NCBI GenBank assembly: GCA_001567105.1
Contig: LMZR01000020.1
Location: 1-61,519 of the forward strand
DNA length: 61,519 nucleotides
Source of the DNA: Chloroflexi bacterium OLB14
GTDB taxonomy: Bacteria > Chloroflexota > Anaerolineae > Anaerolineales > Villigracilaceae
Reading direction: 5' to 3'
Numbering within the stretch: position 1 is the first letter of the stretch; the number at the start of each line of letters is the position of its first letter. The notes beneath the pieces are model-generated. The model searched no databases. It saw nothing but the letters and a program-made list of their open reading frames with translations, and was not told the DNA's origin. The position numbers and the translations under genes were made by a program. Of the stretch, positions 16,641 through 24,621 are shown one piece after another.

Positions 16641-17780
16641 ATGGATTGGTTTCTAAACTCGAAGCAAGGCGAAATTAAAAAGTTAATCAACCAGCTAGCA
16701 GATGAATCGAAGCGAGAAACGTCAGCCCGTGAGTTGATGAAACTAGCCCCTGTGTCGATTCCTGTTTTGATAGATGCGCTTCAATCATCTGACCTCAAGT
16801 TGATTCTGCCCATTCAACATTTACTTGCCCTCATCCCATCTGCTTCACCACACTTGATTAAATCTTTGCAAACCGCACATCCGCTCATTCGCGGGCGTGT
16901 AGCAGAAGTGTTTGGCATAAGCAAAGATAAAAATGCAATACCAGTTTTGCTTGAAGCATTGCACGGAGAATTTTATACAGTGCGCTCACGCTCTGCAATT
17001 GCATTAGGGCAAATTGGTGATGCAAAAGTGATTCCAAATTTAATTCCATTATTAAAAGATAAAGAAGACGAAGTGCGAATTGGCGCGTGTGTTGCTTTAG
17101 GTTTATTCAAAAACGCTAGCACATTTGAAAAAATAGCAGATGTGTTATTAGATGATCCAAAAATAGAAGTTCGTCAAGCCGCTGCCAAAGCCTTAGGCGA
17201 TTCTCAACATCCCAATGCAATTCCATATTTGCTTGAAGCTTTACGCGATTCGTTTTGGTGGTTTGAACGTGAAGACATTGTCAAAGATTTATTGAACGCC
17301 ATTGAAAACATGGGCGCAGAAGCTGTAGAACCGTTAATTGAAGCATTGAGTGATAAAGAAAAAACTGTCCGCAAATATTCTGCGATGTTGTTAGGGAAGT
17401 TGAAAGATGCTCGTGCCATTGAAGAATTAGGTATGACTTTATATGATTTGCATGATCAAGTCAGTTTAACTGCAACAGAATCATTAGCACAAATTGGTGA
17501 AGCCAGCATTCCAGTTTTAACTGAAGCATTGACACACCCTGAATTGAGTGTGCGAGAACATGCTGTGATTGGTTTGGGAAAAATTCAAAGCGAAAGAGTG
17601 ATTCCATTTTTGGTTGAAATGCTAAAAGACCCCGTGCGCGATGTGCAAAAACAAGCCATTCAAGCACTTGGGAACTTTAATAATGAATTAGCACGTTCTG
17701 CTTTACAAGAAGTTGTGTCAAATAGAAGTGACAGAGAGTTTCATAATTTAGCAAAAAATATTTTGGAGAATCAAAAGTGA
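16641..17780 (+). CDS. HEAT-repeat protein
   Basis: A 379-residue protein made almost wholly of PBS-lyase-type HEAT repeats of about 30-33 residues, each with an (A/V)(I/V)P.L(I/L/V)EAL helix followed by VR..A..ALG.(I/L). I count about ten units. Such solenoids serve as protein-binding scaffolds; in phycobilisome systems they attach pigments, but nothing of that kind is nearby. No signal peptide or membrane helix is present, so it should be cytoplasmic. The gene appears leaderless, with a -10 box just upstream. Its TGA stop lies within a 33-base perfect palindrome. Confidence 0.88.
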   Translation: MDWFLNSKQGEIKKLINQLADESKRETSARELMKLAPVSIPVLIDALQSSDLKLILPIQHLLALIPSASPHLIKSLQTAHPLIRGRVAEVFGISKDKNAIPVLLEALHGEFYTVRSRSAIALGQIGDAKVIPNLIPLLKDKEDEVRIGACVALGLFKNASTFEKIADVLLDDPKIEVRQAAAKALGDSQHPNAIPYLLEALRDSFWWFEREDIVKDLLNAIENMGAEAVEPLIEALSDKEKTVRKYSAMLLGKLKDARAIEELGMTLYDLHDQVSLTATESLAQIGEASIPVLTEALTHPELSVREHAVIGLGKIQSERVIPFLVEMLKDPVRDVQKQAIQALGNFNNELARSALQEVVSNRSDREFHNLAKNILENQK

Positions 17781-17807
17781 CAGTCACCTTAAAGGTGACT
17801 GTCACTT
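17775..17807. repeat. 33-base perfect palindrome over a stop codon
   Basis: AAGTGACAGTCACCTT and its exact complement with a single central base. The TGA stop of the HEAT gene lies within the left arm, and the next gene begins 14 bases after the right arm. It may act as a terminator or belong to a repeat family. Confidence 0.8.
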
Positions 17808-17820
17808 GGAATTTTATTTT

Positions 17821-18516
17821 ATGAAACGAATTCATACTTTTCTTGCAATTCAATCAGTTGTAGCAATTTTGGTTTCGATTAATCGTTTGGGATCATTTAC
17901 GCTTGATTATGTTTTACCAAATGAATTTTTGCGCTGGGTAGATTTGAATAATATGCTCATTCTGCCTATGATTAGTTTAATTGCTTTTTATTTTTTGAAG
18001 AAAACAGTTGAATACAATTCGCCACAACGAGAAAGCAAAACGCACTTTGCTATCAACTTAACTTTTATCATCGGCATTTACCTACTAGCCGCTGGCTATG
18101 GTGACCATGAAGTGACAAATTATCTACATCATCGTTTTTGTTTGGAAGATTCATCCAGTGATTTATGTCGGATTGTGATTTTCAATGACGATGAATTTAG
18201 TCACTGGGTTTTCTTTGCAGGTTTTATTTTGATGAATGCGGCGTTGTTATTTTTACAAAATTTATTTCCCCATAAAGAAGAATTATCAAAAACAGATATT
18301 GTTTTACTTATTTTCAATTCTTTATTTCTCGGTGCAGGCATTTTTGCCAACTTAGGTTTTGAAGACATTGGCTTGGATTTATATGTGGTAGCAGTTTTGG
18401 CTTTGCTTTCGGTTTACTTTTTGTGGAAGAAAGGCAAACAGCCTTTATTCATTTATTACACCTCTGCTAATTGGCTGGGATTGATTGCCAGTTTTGTGGC
18501 ACAAATGTTTAGGTAA
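17821..18516 (+). CDS. Polytopic membrane protein of unknown function
   Basis: About 231 residues with six to seven hydrophobic helices. The ATG at 17821 (MKRIHTFLAIQ) is preferred over the TTG at 17806, which lies in the palindrome arm. The central loop has several charged and histidine residues (YGDHEVTNYLHHRFC ... DDEFSHWVFF), which could bind metal or lipid; I do not recognise the family. No ribosome-binding site is seen. It may be co-transcribed with the HEAT gene if the palindrome between them does not stop transcription. Confidence 0.55.
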   Translation: MKRIHTFLAIQSVVAILVSINRLGSFTLDYVLPNEFLRWVDLNNMLILPMISLIAFYFLKKTVEYNSPQRESKTHFAINLTFIIGIYLLAAGYGDHEVTNYLHHRFCLEDSSSDLCRIVIFNDDEFSHWVFFAGFILMNAALLFLQNLFPHKEELSKTDIVLLIFNSLFLGAGIFANLGFEDIGLDLYVVAVLALLSVYFLWKKGKQPLFIYYTSANWLGLIASFVAQMFR

Positions 18517-18518
18517 TC

Positions 18519-18546
18519 ATAGTACTGCAAGATTTATCTTGCAATA
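18519..18546. repeat. GCAAGATTTATCTTGC palindrome, copy 1
   Basis: GTACTGCAAGATTTATCTTGCAATAC lies between two convergent gene ends. Longer relatives with a second hairpin are at 19475-19530 and 38421-38470. Confidence 0.75.
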
Positions 18547-18549
18547 CGC

Positions 18550-19464
18550 TTATATATTCAAAACTTTTGCAATGGCTGGGGCAATTTCTGTTAATTGTTT
18601 GATTTTGTTAAATTCACTTCTCAGTTGTTTATCCCCAAACAATAAAAGCGGAACATGATTGGCTGTATGTTTTCTGGTGGATAAATCTTCCATATTGCCA
18701 TGGTCTGAAGTGAGCAGAATCAATCCATCTTCATTTTTCCAAAGCGATAGCAAACCTTTTAGCACGCCATCGAATGTTTCAAGTTGTTGAACCGCTGAAT
18801 CCATATTTTGTTTGTGACCAGCATAGTCACTTGCCCAATATTCAAAGAAAGAAAAATCATATTGCTTGGCTAATTCAGCAAGTTTGACTCCTGCTGTATG
18901 CGAATCAAATAATGGCGCGTTGGGGAAATTAAGAAAATCATGCCAGCCTTGCCCAGTAAAATCAGCAGATAAGGCTTTGCCTGCAAAATAATCTTCATGT
19001 GTAAAAAGTGAAATGCCTGCGTTGGTCAATGCTAGGGGAATGGATGAATATAATCTTTTGCCTGAATCAATGCCATCAAAATATCGTGGCGGATAAGCAT
19101 TCAGTAAAGCAGTTTTTTTATTGGCATTGAGAACTTTATGGAAAATTGTATTTGTTTCTAAATATTTCGCCGCTTCGGGGTTCGGCTTTGGTCCATAATG
19201 ATAGCCAAGTTCAGCAGGGATGTTGATGCCAGTCAATAACACGGCTTGACCTGTGGCAGATTGTGGTAAACCTTTGACGCCTAAATTTGGGTCAACAGAT
19301 AACAAGGTCACTTGATCATTATCAATGGGGACAGATGATTGAATTAATTTTTTATTCCCCAGCAATGATTCCAAATAAGGCATGTTTGCTTTGGCAAATG
19401 GATTTGTTTCAGAGTTATCTTCGGCAAGTCCGATGCCATCAAGAAAGAGGAAGAGAAGTTTCAT
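18550..19464 (-). CDS. Alkaline-phosphatase-superfamily metalloenzyme (iPGM-like)
   Basis: A 304-residue protein of the alkaline phosphatase/cofactor-independent phosphoglycerate mutase superfamily. The metal-binding residues are visible: the N-terminal Asp in FLFLDGIG, Asp and His in SDYAGHKQ, Asp-His in LTSDHGNMED, and the His of KHTANHVP. It is much shorter than true iPGM (about 510 residues) and lacks the inserted mutase domain, so it may be a phosphatase or phosphodiesterase; family members are usually annotated as metalloenzyme domain proteins. The start at 19464 (MKLLFLFLDG) puts the first Asp in the usual place; an upstream ATG would add six residues. A palindromic repeat lies directly upstream. 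Confidence 0.8.
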   Translation of the reverse strand: MKLLFLFLDGIGLAEDNSETNPFAKANMPYLESLLGNKKLIQSSVPIDNDQVTLLSVDPNLGVKGLPQSATGQAVLLTGINIPAELGYHYGPKPNPEAAKYLETNTIFHKVLNANKKTALLNAYPPRYFDGIDSGKRLYSSIPLALTNAGISLFTHEDYFAGKALSADFTGQGWHDFLNFPNAPLFDSHTAGVKLAELAKQYDFSFFEYWASDYAGHKQNMDSAVQQLETFDGVLKGLLSLWKNEDGLILLTSDHGNMEDLSTRKHTANHVPLLLFGDKQLRSEFNKIKQLTEIAPAIAKVLNI

Positions 19465-19474
19465 GGTTGGTGTG

Positions 19475-19530
19475 TATCGCAAGATTTATCTTGCGTTAAA
19501 TGCGACATAAATGTCGCGGTACTTATAATG
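19475..19530. repeat. Double-hairpin palindromic repeat (GCAAGATTTATCTTGC + GCGACATAAATGTCGC)
   Basis: Two adjacent hairpins, CGCAAGATTTATCTTGCG and GCGACATAAATGTCGC, bounded by GTA...GTAC. The copy at 38421-38470 has the same plan with a different second hairpin. Bases 19531-19610 hold no gene that I can see. Confidence 0.75.
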
Positions 19531-19610
19531 TGCCAGTTAAATAAAAAGTTGAAGAGCAGAATCAATTTGAAACTTGTATTGAGCCGTGTCGAAATATCAA
19601 GAATGAGGCG

Positions 19611-20111
19611 TTAGGGGAGGGATAATGAGTCACGCACGCGTTGTGGGTCAAATTCGCCGACTTGTCGCCATACTTCGTTGCCATCTGCATCAAAATAAAT
19701 AAAAGTTGGTGTGAATTGAAACCCGAAAACAGGTGCTAGTTGTTTTCCAGTTTCATCTTGGATGTTGAGATGAATAAAATGAATTTGTTTTTTATTGCCG
19801 TTATTTAATTCTTGTTCTAGCTCGTCAACGACGGGCTTTATGTTGATGCAGGAAATTCAGAATGGTGATTGGAATTCAAGTAGGACGGGTGTGCCTGCGC
19901 CAATGAGTGATTGAATTTCTTGCGCGCCTTCTTTTAAGTTTGTTGGGCGTGGTCGTACAGAACTCCATGCTAAGATTAAGGCTAAGACGATGATACCAAA
20001 TGCAAGGTAGTCGTTCCATTTTGGTTTGTTGCTGAGTAAGATTAGACCGATGATAAAAATAAAGCCAATTGCAATAATAAGGAATGAATAAGCGCTGGGA
20101 ATTATGTTCAT
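19611..20111 (-). CDS. Membrane-anchored thioredoxin-like protein with in-frame TGA at the first redox Cys (candidate selenoprotein)
   Basis: Read through one TGA codon the frame is open for 166 residues. Residues 8-27 and 34-51 are membrane helices, and a thioredoxin fold follows: PVLLEFQSPF, then TGA (codon 85), then ISC, so the active site reads UxxC where relatives have CxxC. The downstream part is intact, with the FTPTFIYFD strand (cis-Pro) and NEVWRQVGEFD. No frame change is needed, unlike every other broken gene here. A hairpin in the window expected for a bacterial SECIS lies just after the TGA. The alternatives are a Cys-to-stop mutation or a base error. The likely role is a thiol-disulfide or peroxide redox reaction at the outer face of the membrane. 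The gene appears leaderless. Confidence 0.7.
19819..19837 (-). promoter_or_regulatory. Possible bacterial SECIS hairpin
   Basis: On the minus strand, AGCCCGTC and GACGAGCT pair with one C-A mismatch around a GTT loop. The loop begins with G and lies 27 bases after the TGA, within the usual spacing for bacterial SECIS elements. The upper stem is only four base pairs, so this is suggestive only. Confidence 0.4.
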
Positions 20112-20117
20112 AATGCG

Positions 20118-20123
20118 ATTTTA
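20118..20123 (-). promoter_or_regulatory. -10 box 6 nt before ATG (leaderless) of the thioredoxin-like gene
   Basis: On the minus strand TAAAAT, six bases (CGCATT), then the ATG at 20111. There is no ribosome-binding site. Confidence 0.6.
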
Positions 20124-20167
20124 ATGTATAAATTGTTTTTAGAGGTCGTGATGATTGATGAATTTCT

Positions 20168-20196
20168 TTGACAATTCATTTAAGTTATTTTACAAT
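20168..20196 (+). promoter_or_regulatory. Promoter TTGACA-N17-TACAAT of the EF-G gene
   Basis: TTGACA at 20168-20173 and TACAAT at 20191-20196 with the optimal 17-base spacing. GAGGAAGG lies about 11 bases before the ATG at 20243, so this gene has a normal leader. Confidence 0.85.
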
Positions 20197-20242
20197 CATG
20201 TAACTTGCCAGACAATCTAATAATGAGGAAGGGTCTTTTTCG

Positions 20243-22324
20243 ATGAAAGAGTATACCACCGAGTTTTTACGCAATGTCGCTTTGGTTTCACATGGGGGTG
20301 CAGGAAAGACAATGTTAGCAGAAGCATTTTTACATGCTACGGGGGCTACAACTCGCTTGGGTAAAATTGAGGATGGCGGAACAGCATCTGATTATGATGA
20401 TGAAGAACACCGCCGAAAGATTTCGATTTATACAAGTGTTATTCCCATTGAACATCGTGACCATAAAATAAATATTTTAGACGCGCCAGGTTACACTGAT
20501 TTTGTAGGCGAAATGATTTCTGCCTTGAGTGTTGCTGATGGCGCAATTTTATTGGTAGATGCAGTGGCAGGTATTGAAGTGGGAACTGAAATTGCATGGA
20601 GGTATTTAGACCAATTCAATTTGCCGCGCTTTGTAGTGATTAATAAGTTAGACCGCGAGAATGCGGATTATGAAAAAGTGTATGCTGAAGTTGAGGCATT
20701 CATCCGCGCACATGATAAACGCCCCATCCGAGTTCATTTGCCAATTGGCGAAAAGCATGATTTCAAAGGTGTGGTAGATATCATCGGCATGAAATCTTAT
20801 ATGGGTGATGGAAAAACAACTGCCGAAATCCCTGCTGATTTAAAAGAAGCGGCAGATAAAGCTCACTTTGATATGGTGGAAGCGGCGGCTGAAGGTGAAG
20901 ATGAACTGATGGAGAAATATCTCGAAAACGGTTCATTATCTGACGAAGAGATGGTTCGTGGACTAGAAGATGTAGTTTACGCTGGAAGTTTTGTACCGAT
21001 CTTCTGTGCGGCAGGCGGGCATGAAGTTGGCGCCATTGCCTTGCTTAACGACATCATTGATTTGTTGCCACCACCTGCTCATGCTCCCAAACGTGTGGCG
21101 CAAGGTAAAGATGGTGATGAAGAATTAAAGTCGCTAGATTCTGAGCCATTAGCCGCTTATGTTTGGAAGACCACAGCCGACCCATTTGTAGGTAAGATGA
21201 CCTACTTCCGCATTTTTTCAGGTTCGATTTCGGCAGATGCACATGTTTGGAATCAAAATAAAAATGCAGATGAAAGAATGTCTGGTTTACATTTTCAACG
21301 GGGCAAAGAAGTTATTCCCGCCAAAATTGTCCATGCAGGCGATATTGCCTCTGTCTCAAAATTAACTGCTACAGGTACGGGCGATACGTTCTGTGATAAA
21401 GGACATCCGCTTACAATTGAAAAGCCAAACTTCCCTGCGGCTTTATATCGCGTGGCGGTTAATCCAAAAACACAAGCGGATGCGGCAAAGATATCTACTA
21501 CATTGACTCGTTTATGCGAAGAAGATATGACGCTCACTTGGCAAAACGACCCTGTGACGCATGAAACTGTTTTGCAAGGCATGGGTGACCAACAAATTGA
21601 TGTGGCAGTGCATCGTGCTCAAGCGAAATTTCAAGTTGGTATTGCAACACACGAGCCGAAAATCCCGTATCGTGAAGGCATTACCAGAAAAGCTACTGCA
21701 CAATATCGCCATAAAAAACAATCTGGTGGGGCGGGTCAATTTGGCGAAGTGCATTTGAGAGTTGAGCCATATCACGAAGGCGATTTTGATTTTGTAGATG
21801 AATTGGTAGGTATGAATCTATCTCGCTCGTATTTGCCTCCAATTGAAAAATCTATTAAAGCCACTATGGAAAAAGGTGCCTTTGCAGGTTACCCCATGAA
21901 CAATGTGCGAGTGATTGTGTTTGACGGCAAAGAACACGAAGTTGATTCAAAACCCGTAGCCTTTGAAATTGCTGGGCGCGAAGCTTTCAAACTAGCCGTG
22001 CATGATGCTGGACCCGTTTTGTTTGAACCGATTATGAATGTACGCGTCACTGTGCCTGATGCCAACATGGGTGATGTAATGAGTGACTTAAACACCAAGC
22101 GTGGACGTGTGCAAGGCACTGAAACTGAACGTGGAAATACAACTATCATTGCGCATGTGCCTATGGCAGAGATGCTACGCTATACAACCCAAATTCGTTC
22201 TATTACGGGTGGACGTGGATACTTCTCTATGGAATTTGACCATTACGACACTGTGCCGAATCATATTGCAGGCGGAATTATCGAAGCACATAAAAAGGAA
22301 TTGGAAGCGAAGAAGGAAGAATAA
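20243..22324 (+). CDS. Elongation factor G paralogue (EF-G2 type)
   Basis: A 693-residue translational GTPase. The G1 motif is SHGGAGKT rather than the AHIDAGKT of canonical EF-G, G3 is DAPGYTDF and G4 is NKLD. Domains II to V follow, ending FSMEFDHYDTVPNHIA. The G1 sequence and the missing Ala-His identify the EF-G2-like branch, whose members often lack full translocase activity or act under stress; the canonical fusA probably lies elsewhere, next to the str operon. The gene stands alone, with its own consensus promoter and its own terminator. Confidence 0.92.
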   Translation: MKEYTTEFLRNVALVSHGGAGKTMLAEAFLHATGATTRLGKIEDGGTASDYDDEEHRRKISIYTSVIPIEHRDHKINILDAPGYTDFVGEMISALSVADGAILLVDAVAGIEVGTEIAWRYLDQFNLPRFVVINKLDRENADYEKVYAEVEAFIRAHDKRPIRVHLPIGEKHDFKGVVDIIGMKSYMGDGKTTAEIPADLKEAADKAHFDMVEAAAEGEDELMEKYLENGSLSDEEMVRGLEDVVYAGSFVPIFCAAGGHEVGAIALLNDIIDLLPPPAHAPKRVAQGKDGDEELKSLDSEPLAAYVWKTTADPFVGKMTYFRIFSGSISADAHVWNQNKNADERMSGLHFQRGKEVIPAKIVHAGDIASVSKLTATGTGDTFCDKGHPLTIEKPNFPAALYRVAVNPKTQADAAKISTTLTRLCEEDMTLTWQNDPVTHETVLQGMGDQQIDVAVHRAQAKFQVGIATHEPKIPYREGITRKATAQYRHKKQSGGAGQFGEVHLRVEPYHEGDFDFVDELVGMNLSRSYLPPIEKSIKATMEKGAFAGYPMNNVRVIVFDGKEHEVDSKPVAFEIAGREAFKLAVHDAGPVLFEPIMNVRVTVPDANMGDVMSDLNTKRGRVQGTETERGNTTIIAHVPMAEMLRYTTQIRSITGGRGYFSMEFDHYDTVPNHIAGGIIEAHKKELEAKKEE

Positions 22325-22331
22325 AAAGATT

Positions 22332-22365
22332 AAAAATCCCAAGCAATCGAGCTTGGGATTTTTAT
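22332..22365 (+). terminator. Intrinsic terminator after the EF-G paralogue
   Basis: Stem AAAATCCCAAGC / GCTTGGGATTTT with a six-base loop and a following T-rich tract. Confidence 0.88.
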
Positions 22366-22399
22366 TTTATGATATGCTCGTTTTATAGGAAAAACAAAT

Positions 22400-23554
22400 A
22401 TGCTCCCTGAACTTTCGCGTGAAGAAATTTTACGTTACTCTCGTCATCTTTTGATTCCCGAAGTTGGCTTAGAAGGACAAAAGAAATTAAAAAATTCATC
22501 AGCCCTCATTATTGGCACAGGTGGATTAGGTTCACCAGTTGCGTTATATCTCGCTGCCGCAGGTGTTGGGCGCATTGGTTTAGTTGATTATGATGTGGTT
22601 GAATCATCAAATCTACAACGGCAAGTGATTCATGGCACATCGAGCATTGGCAAATTAAAAGTTGAAAGTGCCAAAAGCAAAATCAAAGATCTAAATCCCG
22701 CAACCCAAGTTGAAGTCTATAATGAAGCGTTTACATCCGCAAATGCATTACACATCGCTAAAGATTATGACATCATCTTAGATGGCACGGATAATTTTCC
22801 AACGCGTTATTTAACCAATGATGTTGCTGTAATGCTTGGCAAGCCAAATGTGTATGCTAGCATTTTTCGTTTTGATGGGCAGGTCAGTGTTTTTTATGCA
22901 AAAGAAGGTCCGTGCTATCGTTGTTTATTTCCTGAACCTCCACCGCCTGGGCTTGTGCCATCTTGTGCTGAAGGTGGTGTGCTGGGAGTTTTGCCTGGCA
23001 CCATTGGCACGCTTCAAGCAACTGAAGCATTGAAAATTTTATTAGGCATTGGCGAGCCGTTGATTGGAAAATTACTTTTATATAACGCGCTTGATATGTC
23101 TTTTGATTTTGTGAAATTAAAAAAGAATCCCAATTGCCGTGTATGTGGAGCGAATGCCGATATTAAAGAATTAATTGATTACGAAAAATTTTGTGGAGTT
23201 CCGAGTCACGACCATGAAGATGCTGCGACTGATTCTGTTTTAGATATTTCTGCTTTGGATTTGAAACAACGCCTCACACTTGACCCCAAGTTGATTCTGC
23301 TCGATGTGCGTGAACCTCACGAGTTAGCGATTTCTGCTATTCCGAATGCCATCAATATTCCGTTGGGACAATTAGCAAGTCGCTTAGCAGAATTAAACAC
23401 AGCTGATGATATGGTTGTGTTTTGTAAATCAGGCACACGTTCGATGCGTGCGATTGAGTTATTATCCAGTGCTGGATTCAAAAAAATAAAAAATCTCAAA
23501 GGCGGAATTAATGCGTGGGCAAAAGAAGTGGATTCTAATTTGCCTGTTTATTAA
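22400..23554 (+). CDS. moeB: MoeB/ThiF-type adenylyltransferase with C-terminal rhodanese
   Basis: A 384-residue E1-like enzyme. Residues 1-250 are the ThiF/MoeB domain: nucleotide loop IIGTGGLGSP, Arg finger in SSNLQRQ, DGTDNFPTRYL, and two zinc-binding Cys pairs (CYRC, CRVC). Residues about 275-384 are a rhodanese domain with active-site Cys in VVFCKSGTRS. Such fusions adenylate and then thiolate the C-terminus of a small ubiquitin-like sulfur carrier (MoaD, ThiS or similar) for molybdopterin, thiamin or cysteine synthesis. No carrier gene is nearby, so the pathway is open. ATAGGA lies 11 bases before the ATG. Confidence 0.9.
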   Translation: MLPELSREEILRYSRHLLIPEVGLEGQKKLKNSSALIIGTGGLGSPVALYLAAAGVGRIGLVDYDVVESSNLQRQVIHGTSSIGKLKVESAKSKIKDLNPATQVEVYNEAFTSANALHIAKDYDIILDGTDNFPTRYLTNDVAVMLGKPNVYASIFRFDGQVSVFYAKEGPCYRCLFPEPPPPGLVPSCAEGGVLGVLPGTIGTLQATEALKILLGIGEPLIGKLLLYNALDMSFDFVKLKKNPNCRVCGANADIKELIDYEKFCGVPSHDHEDAATDSVLDISALDLKQRLTLDPKLILLDVREPHELAISAIPNAINIPLGQLASRLAELNTADDMVVFCKSGTRSMRAIELLSSAGFKKIKNLKGGINAWAKEVDSNLPVY

Positions 23555-23600
23555 CGGCATTGTGAGGAGGTTGCGAGGTGATCTCCTTAATTATCAAGGA

Positions 23601-24002
23601 TTAAGTAAACACCTTTATCACTTCCTCAGGCACTGCTTTGGGCATTCCTGTTTTCGTATCCACAAACACCCAATCTGTTTCGCCTCTTACTAAAATTTTC
23701 CCATCACTCTTTCTAATAAATTCATATTTTCGTAATGACCTTACACGCCGAATATTTTCTACCCATGTTTTAATTTCAATCTCTTCACCTTCAAAGGCAG
23801 GCAATAAATATTCCACTTTATGTTCTCGCACCACCCAAGTGGATTCATTACCTTGTGCTTCAATCCCACCAATAGAAGCATAATGTTCAACAGCAATATC
23901 TTGCATCCACTGCACATAAACTACATTATTGACATGCCCATTTTCGTCAATGACGGATTTGGGGATGATGATGAATTTTGAATAAATAGAGGAAATTGGC
24001 AT
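23601..24002 (-). CDS. Acyl-CoA thioesterase, hotdog fold (YbgC/FatA-like)
   Basis: A 133-residue single hotdog domain of the 4-hydroxybenzoyl-CoA thioesterase type. VIDENGHVNNVVYVQWMQD holds the catalytic Asp/Gly-His-Val-Asn-Asn motif, and the long helix and RSLRKYEF strand follow. It should hydrolyse an acyl-CoA or acyl-ACP in the cytoplasm; the acyl group cannot be told. The gene appears leaderless: an extended -10 box ends six bases before the ATG. Confidence 0.88.
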   Translation of the reverse strand: MPISSIYSKFIIIPKSVIDENGHVNNVVYVQWMQDIAVEHYASIGGIEAQGNESTWVVREHKVEYLLPAFEGEEIEIKTWVENIRRVRSLRKYEFIRKSDGKILVRGETDWVFVDTKTGMPKAVPEEVIKVFT

Positions 24003-24008
24003 ATTGGA

Positions 24009-24014
24009 ATTTTA
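24009..24014 (-). promoter_or_regulatory. Extended -10 box 6 nt before ATG (leaderless) of the thioesterase
   Basis: On the minus strand TGATAAAAT, six bases (TCCAAT), then the ATG at 24002. Confidence 0.65.
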
Positions 24015-24062
24015 TCAGATGAGTTTCTTGGAAAGAAATTAGCTACAAAGTAAAAAAATAAT

Positions 24063-24135
24063 CACCACAGAGAACACAGAGCCCACAGAGATTTTTATTA
24101 GATTTACTCTGTGTTCTTCGTGGTCTCTGTGGTTA
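24063..24135. repeat. ACCACAGAG...CTCTGTGGT dispersed inverted repeat
   Basis: Arms of about 25 bases (ACCACAGAGAACACAGAG and CTCTGTGTTCTTCGTGGTCTCTGTGGT) around an AT-rich centre. A shorter copy is at 686-737. Together with 24136-24168 it fills the gap between divergent genes. Confidence 0.8.
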
Positions 24136-24168
24136 AATCTTTTAAAACTTATGCAAAAGTTATGATGA

Positions 24169-24174
24169 TAAAAT
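24169..24174 (+). promoter_or_regulatory. -10 box 6 nt before ATG (leaderless)
   Basis: GATGA then TAAAAT, six bases (CATCCC), then the ATG at 24181. There is no ribosome-binding site. Confidence 0.65.
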
Positions 24175-24180
24175 CATCCC

Positions 24181-24453
24181 ATGCCCAAACTAATCCCCGC
24201 CGCCGAGCGACTCATCCGCGCTAGGAAATTGATTCAAAATGCCAGAGAGTATCCTGTCCCTACTACTGGGCTTGGCAAAAGTGACTTATCTTATATTGCC
24301 AACGTCAAAGATTTATTACGCCAAGCCAAAGATATGATTAAGTTTATATCCATGACGCCATCTGCTACTGCTGAAATGAAAGCAGAAGTCAAAAAGATTT
24401 ATGCAGAAATTGAACAAGCCGATAAAGAGATATTAAGTAACAATACAATCTAA
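24181..24453 (+). CDS. Small conserved-looking helical protein, unknown function
   Basis: A 90-residue soluble protein, predicted mostly helical, rich in Lys, Ala and Ile (ERLIRARKLIQNAREYP, DLLRQAKDMIKFI, EMKAEVKKIYAEIEQADKEIL). I do not recognise it and see no catalytic motif. A clean leaderless promoter directly before the ATG supports it as a real gene. It stands alone between two repeat elements. Confidence 0.6.
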   Translation: MPKLIPAAERLIRARKLIQNAREYPVPTTGLGKSDLSYIANVKDLLRQAKDMIKFISMTPSATAEMKAEVKKIYAEIEQADKEILSNNTI

Positions 24454-24516
24454 ATTGTAGTAATGTTAAATAGACTTCTTGCATAAGTGTTCTAAACTGG
24501 CTGGCTATAATTTTTT

Positions 24517-24585
24517 GCCACAGATTACACGGATTATCACAGATGTTTTTAAAAGAAATCAGTGTAAATTCGTGTACTTCGTGGC
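24517..24585. repeat. GCCACAGATTACACGG...CGTGG dispersed repeat
   Basis: GCCACAGATTACACGGATTATCACAG, a centre, then CAGTGTAAATTCGTGTACTTCGTGGC, which is a degenerate inverted complement. This type of repeat is found in many unrelated bacterial genomes. Confidence 0.75.
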
Positions 24586-24621
24586 TAAAAGAGGCTTTCA
24601 CAAGAGGTCAAATAAACTTAT

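Noticed and set aside
17204..17419. Reverse-strand open frames inside the HEAT gene and similar frames in other genes
   Set aside because: They are shadows of well-supported genes, with no ribosome-binding site, promoter or domain.
18550..19464. True cofactor-independent phosphoglycerate mutase (gpmI)
   Set aside because: The protein is about 200 residues too short and lacks the inserted transferase domain.
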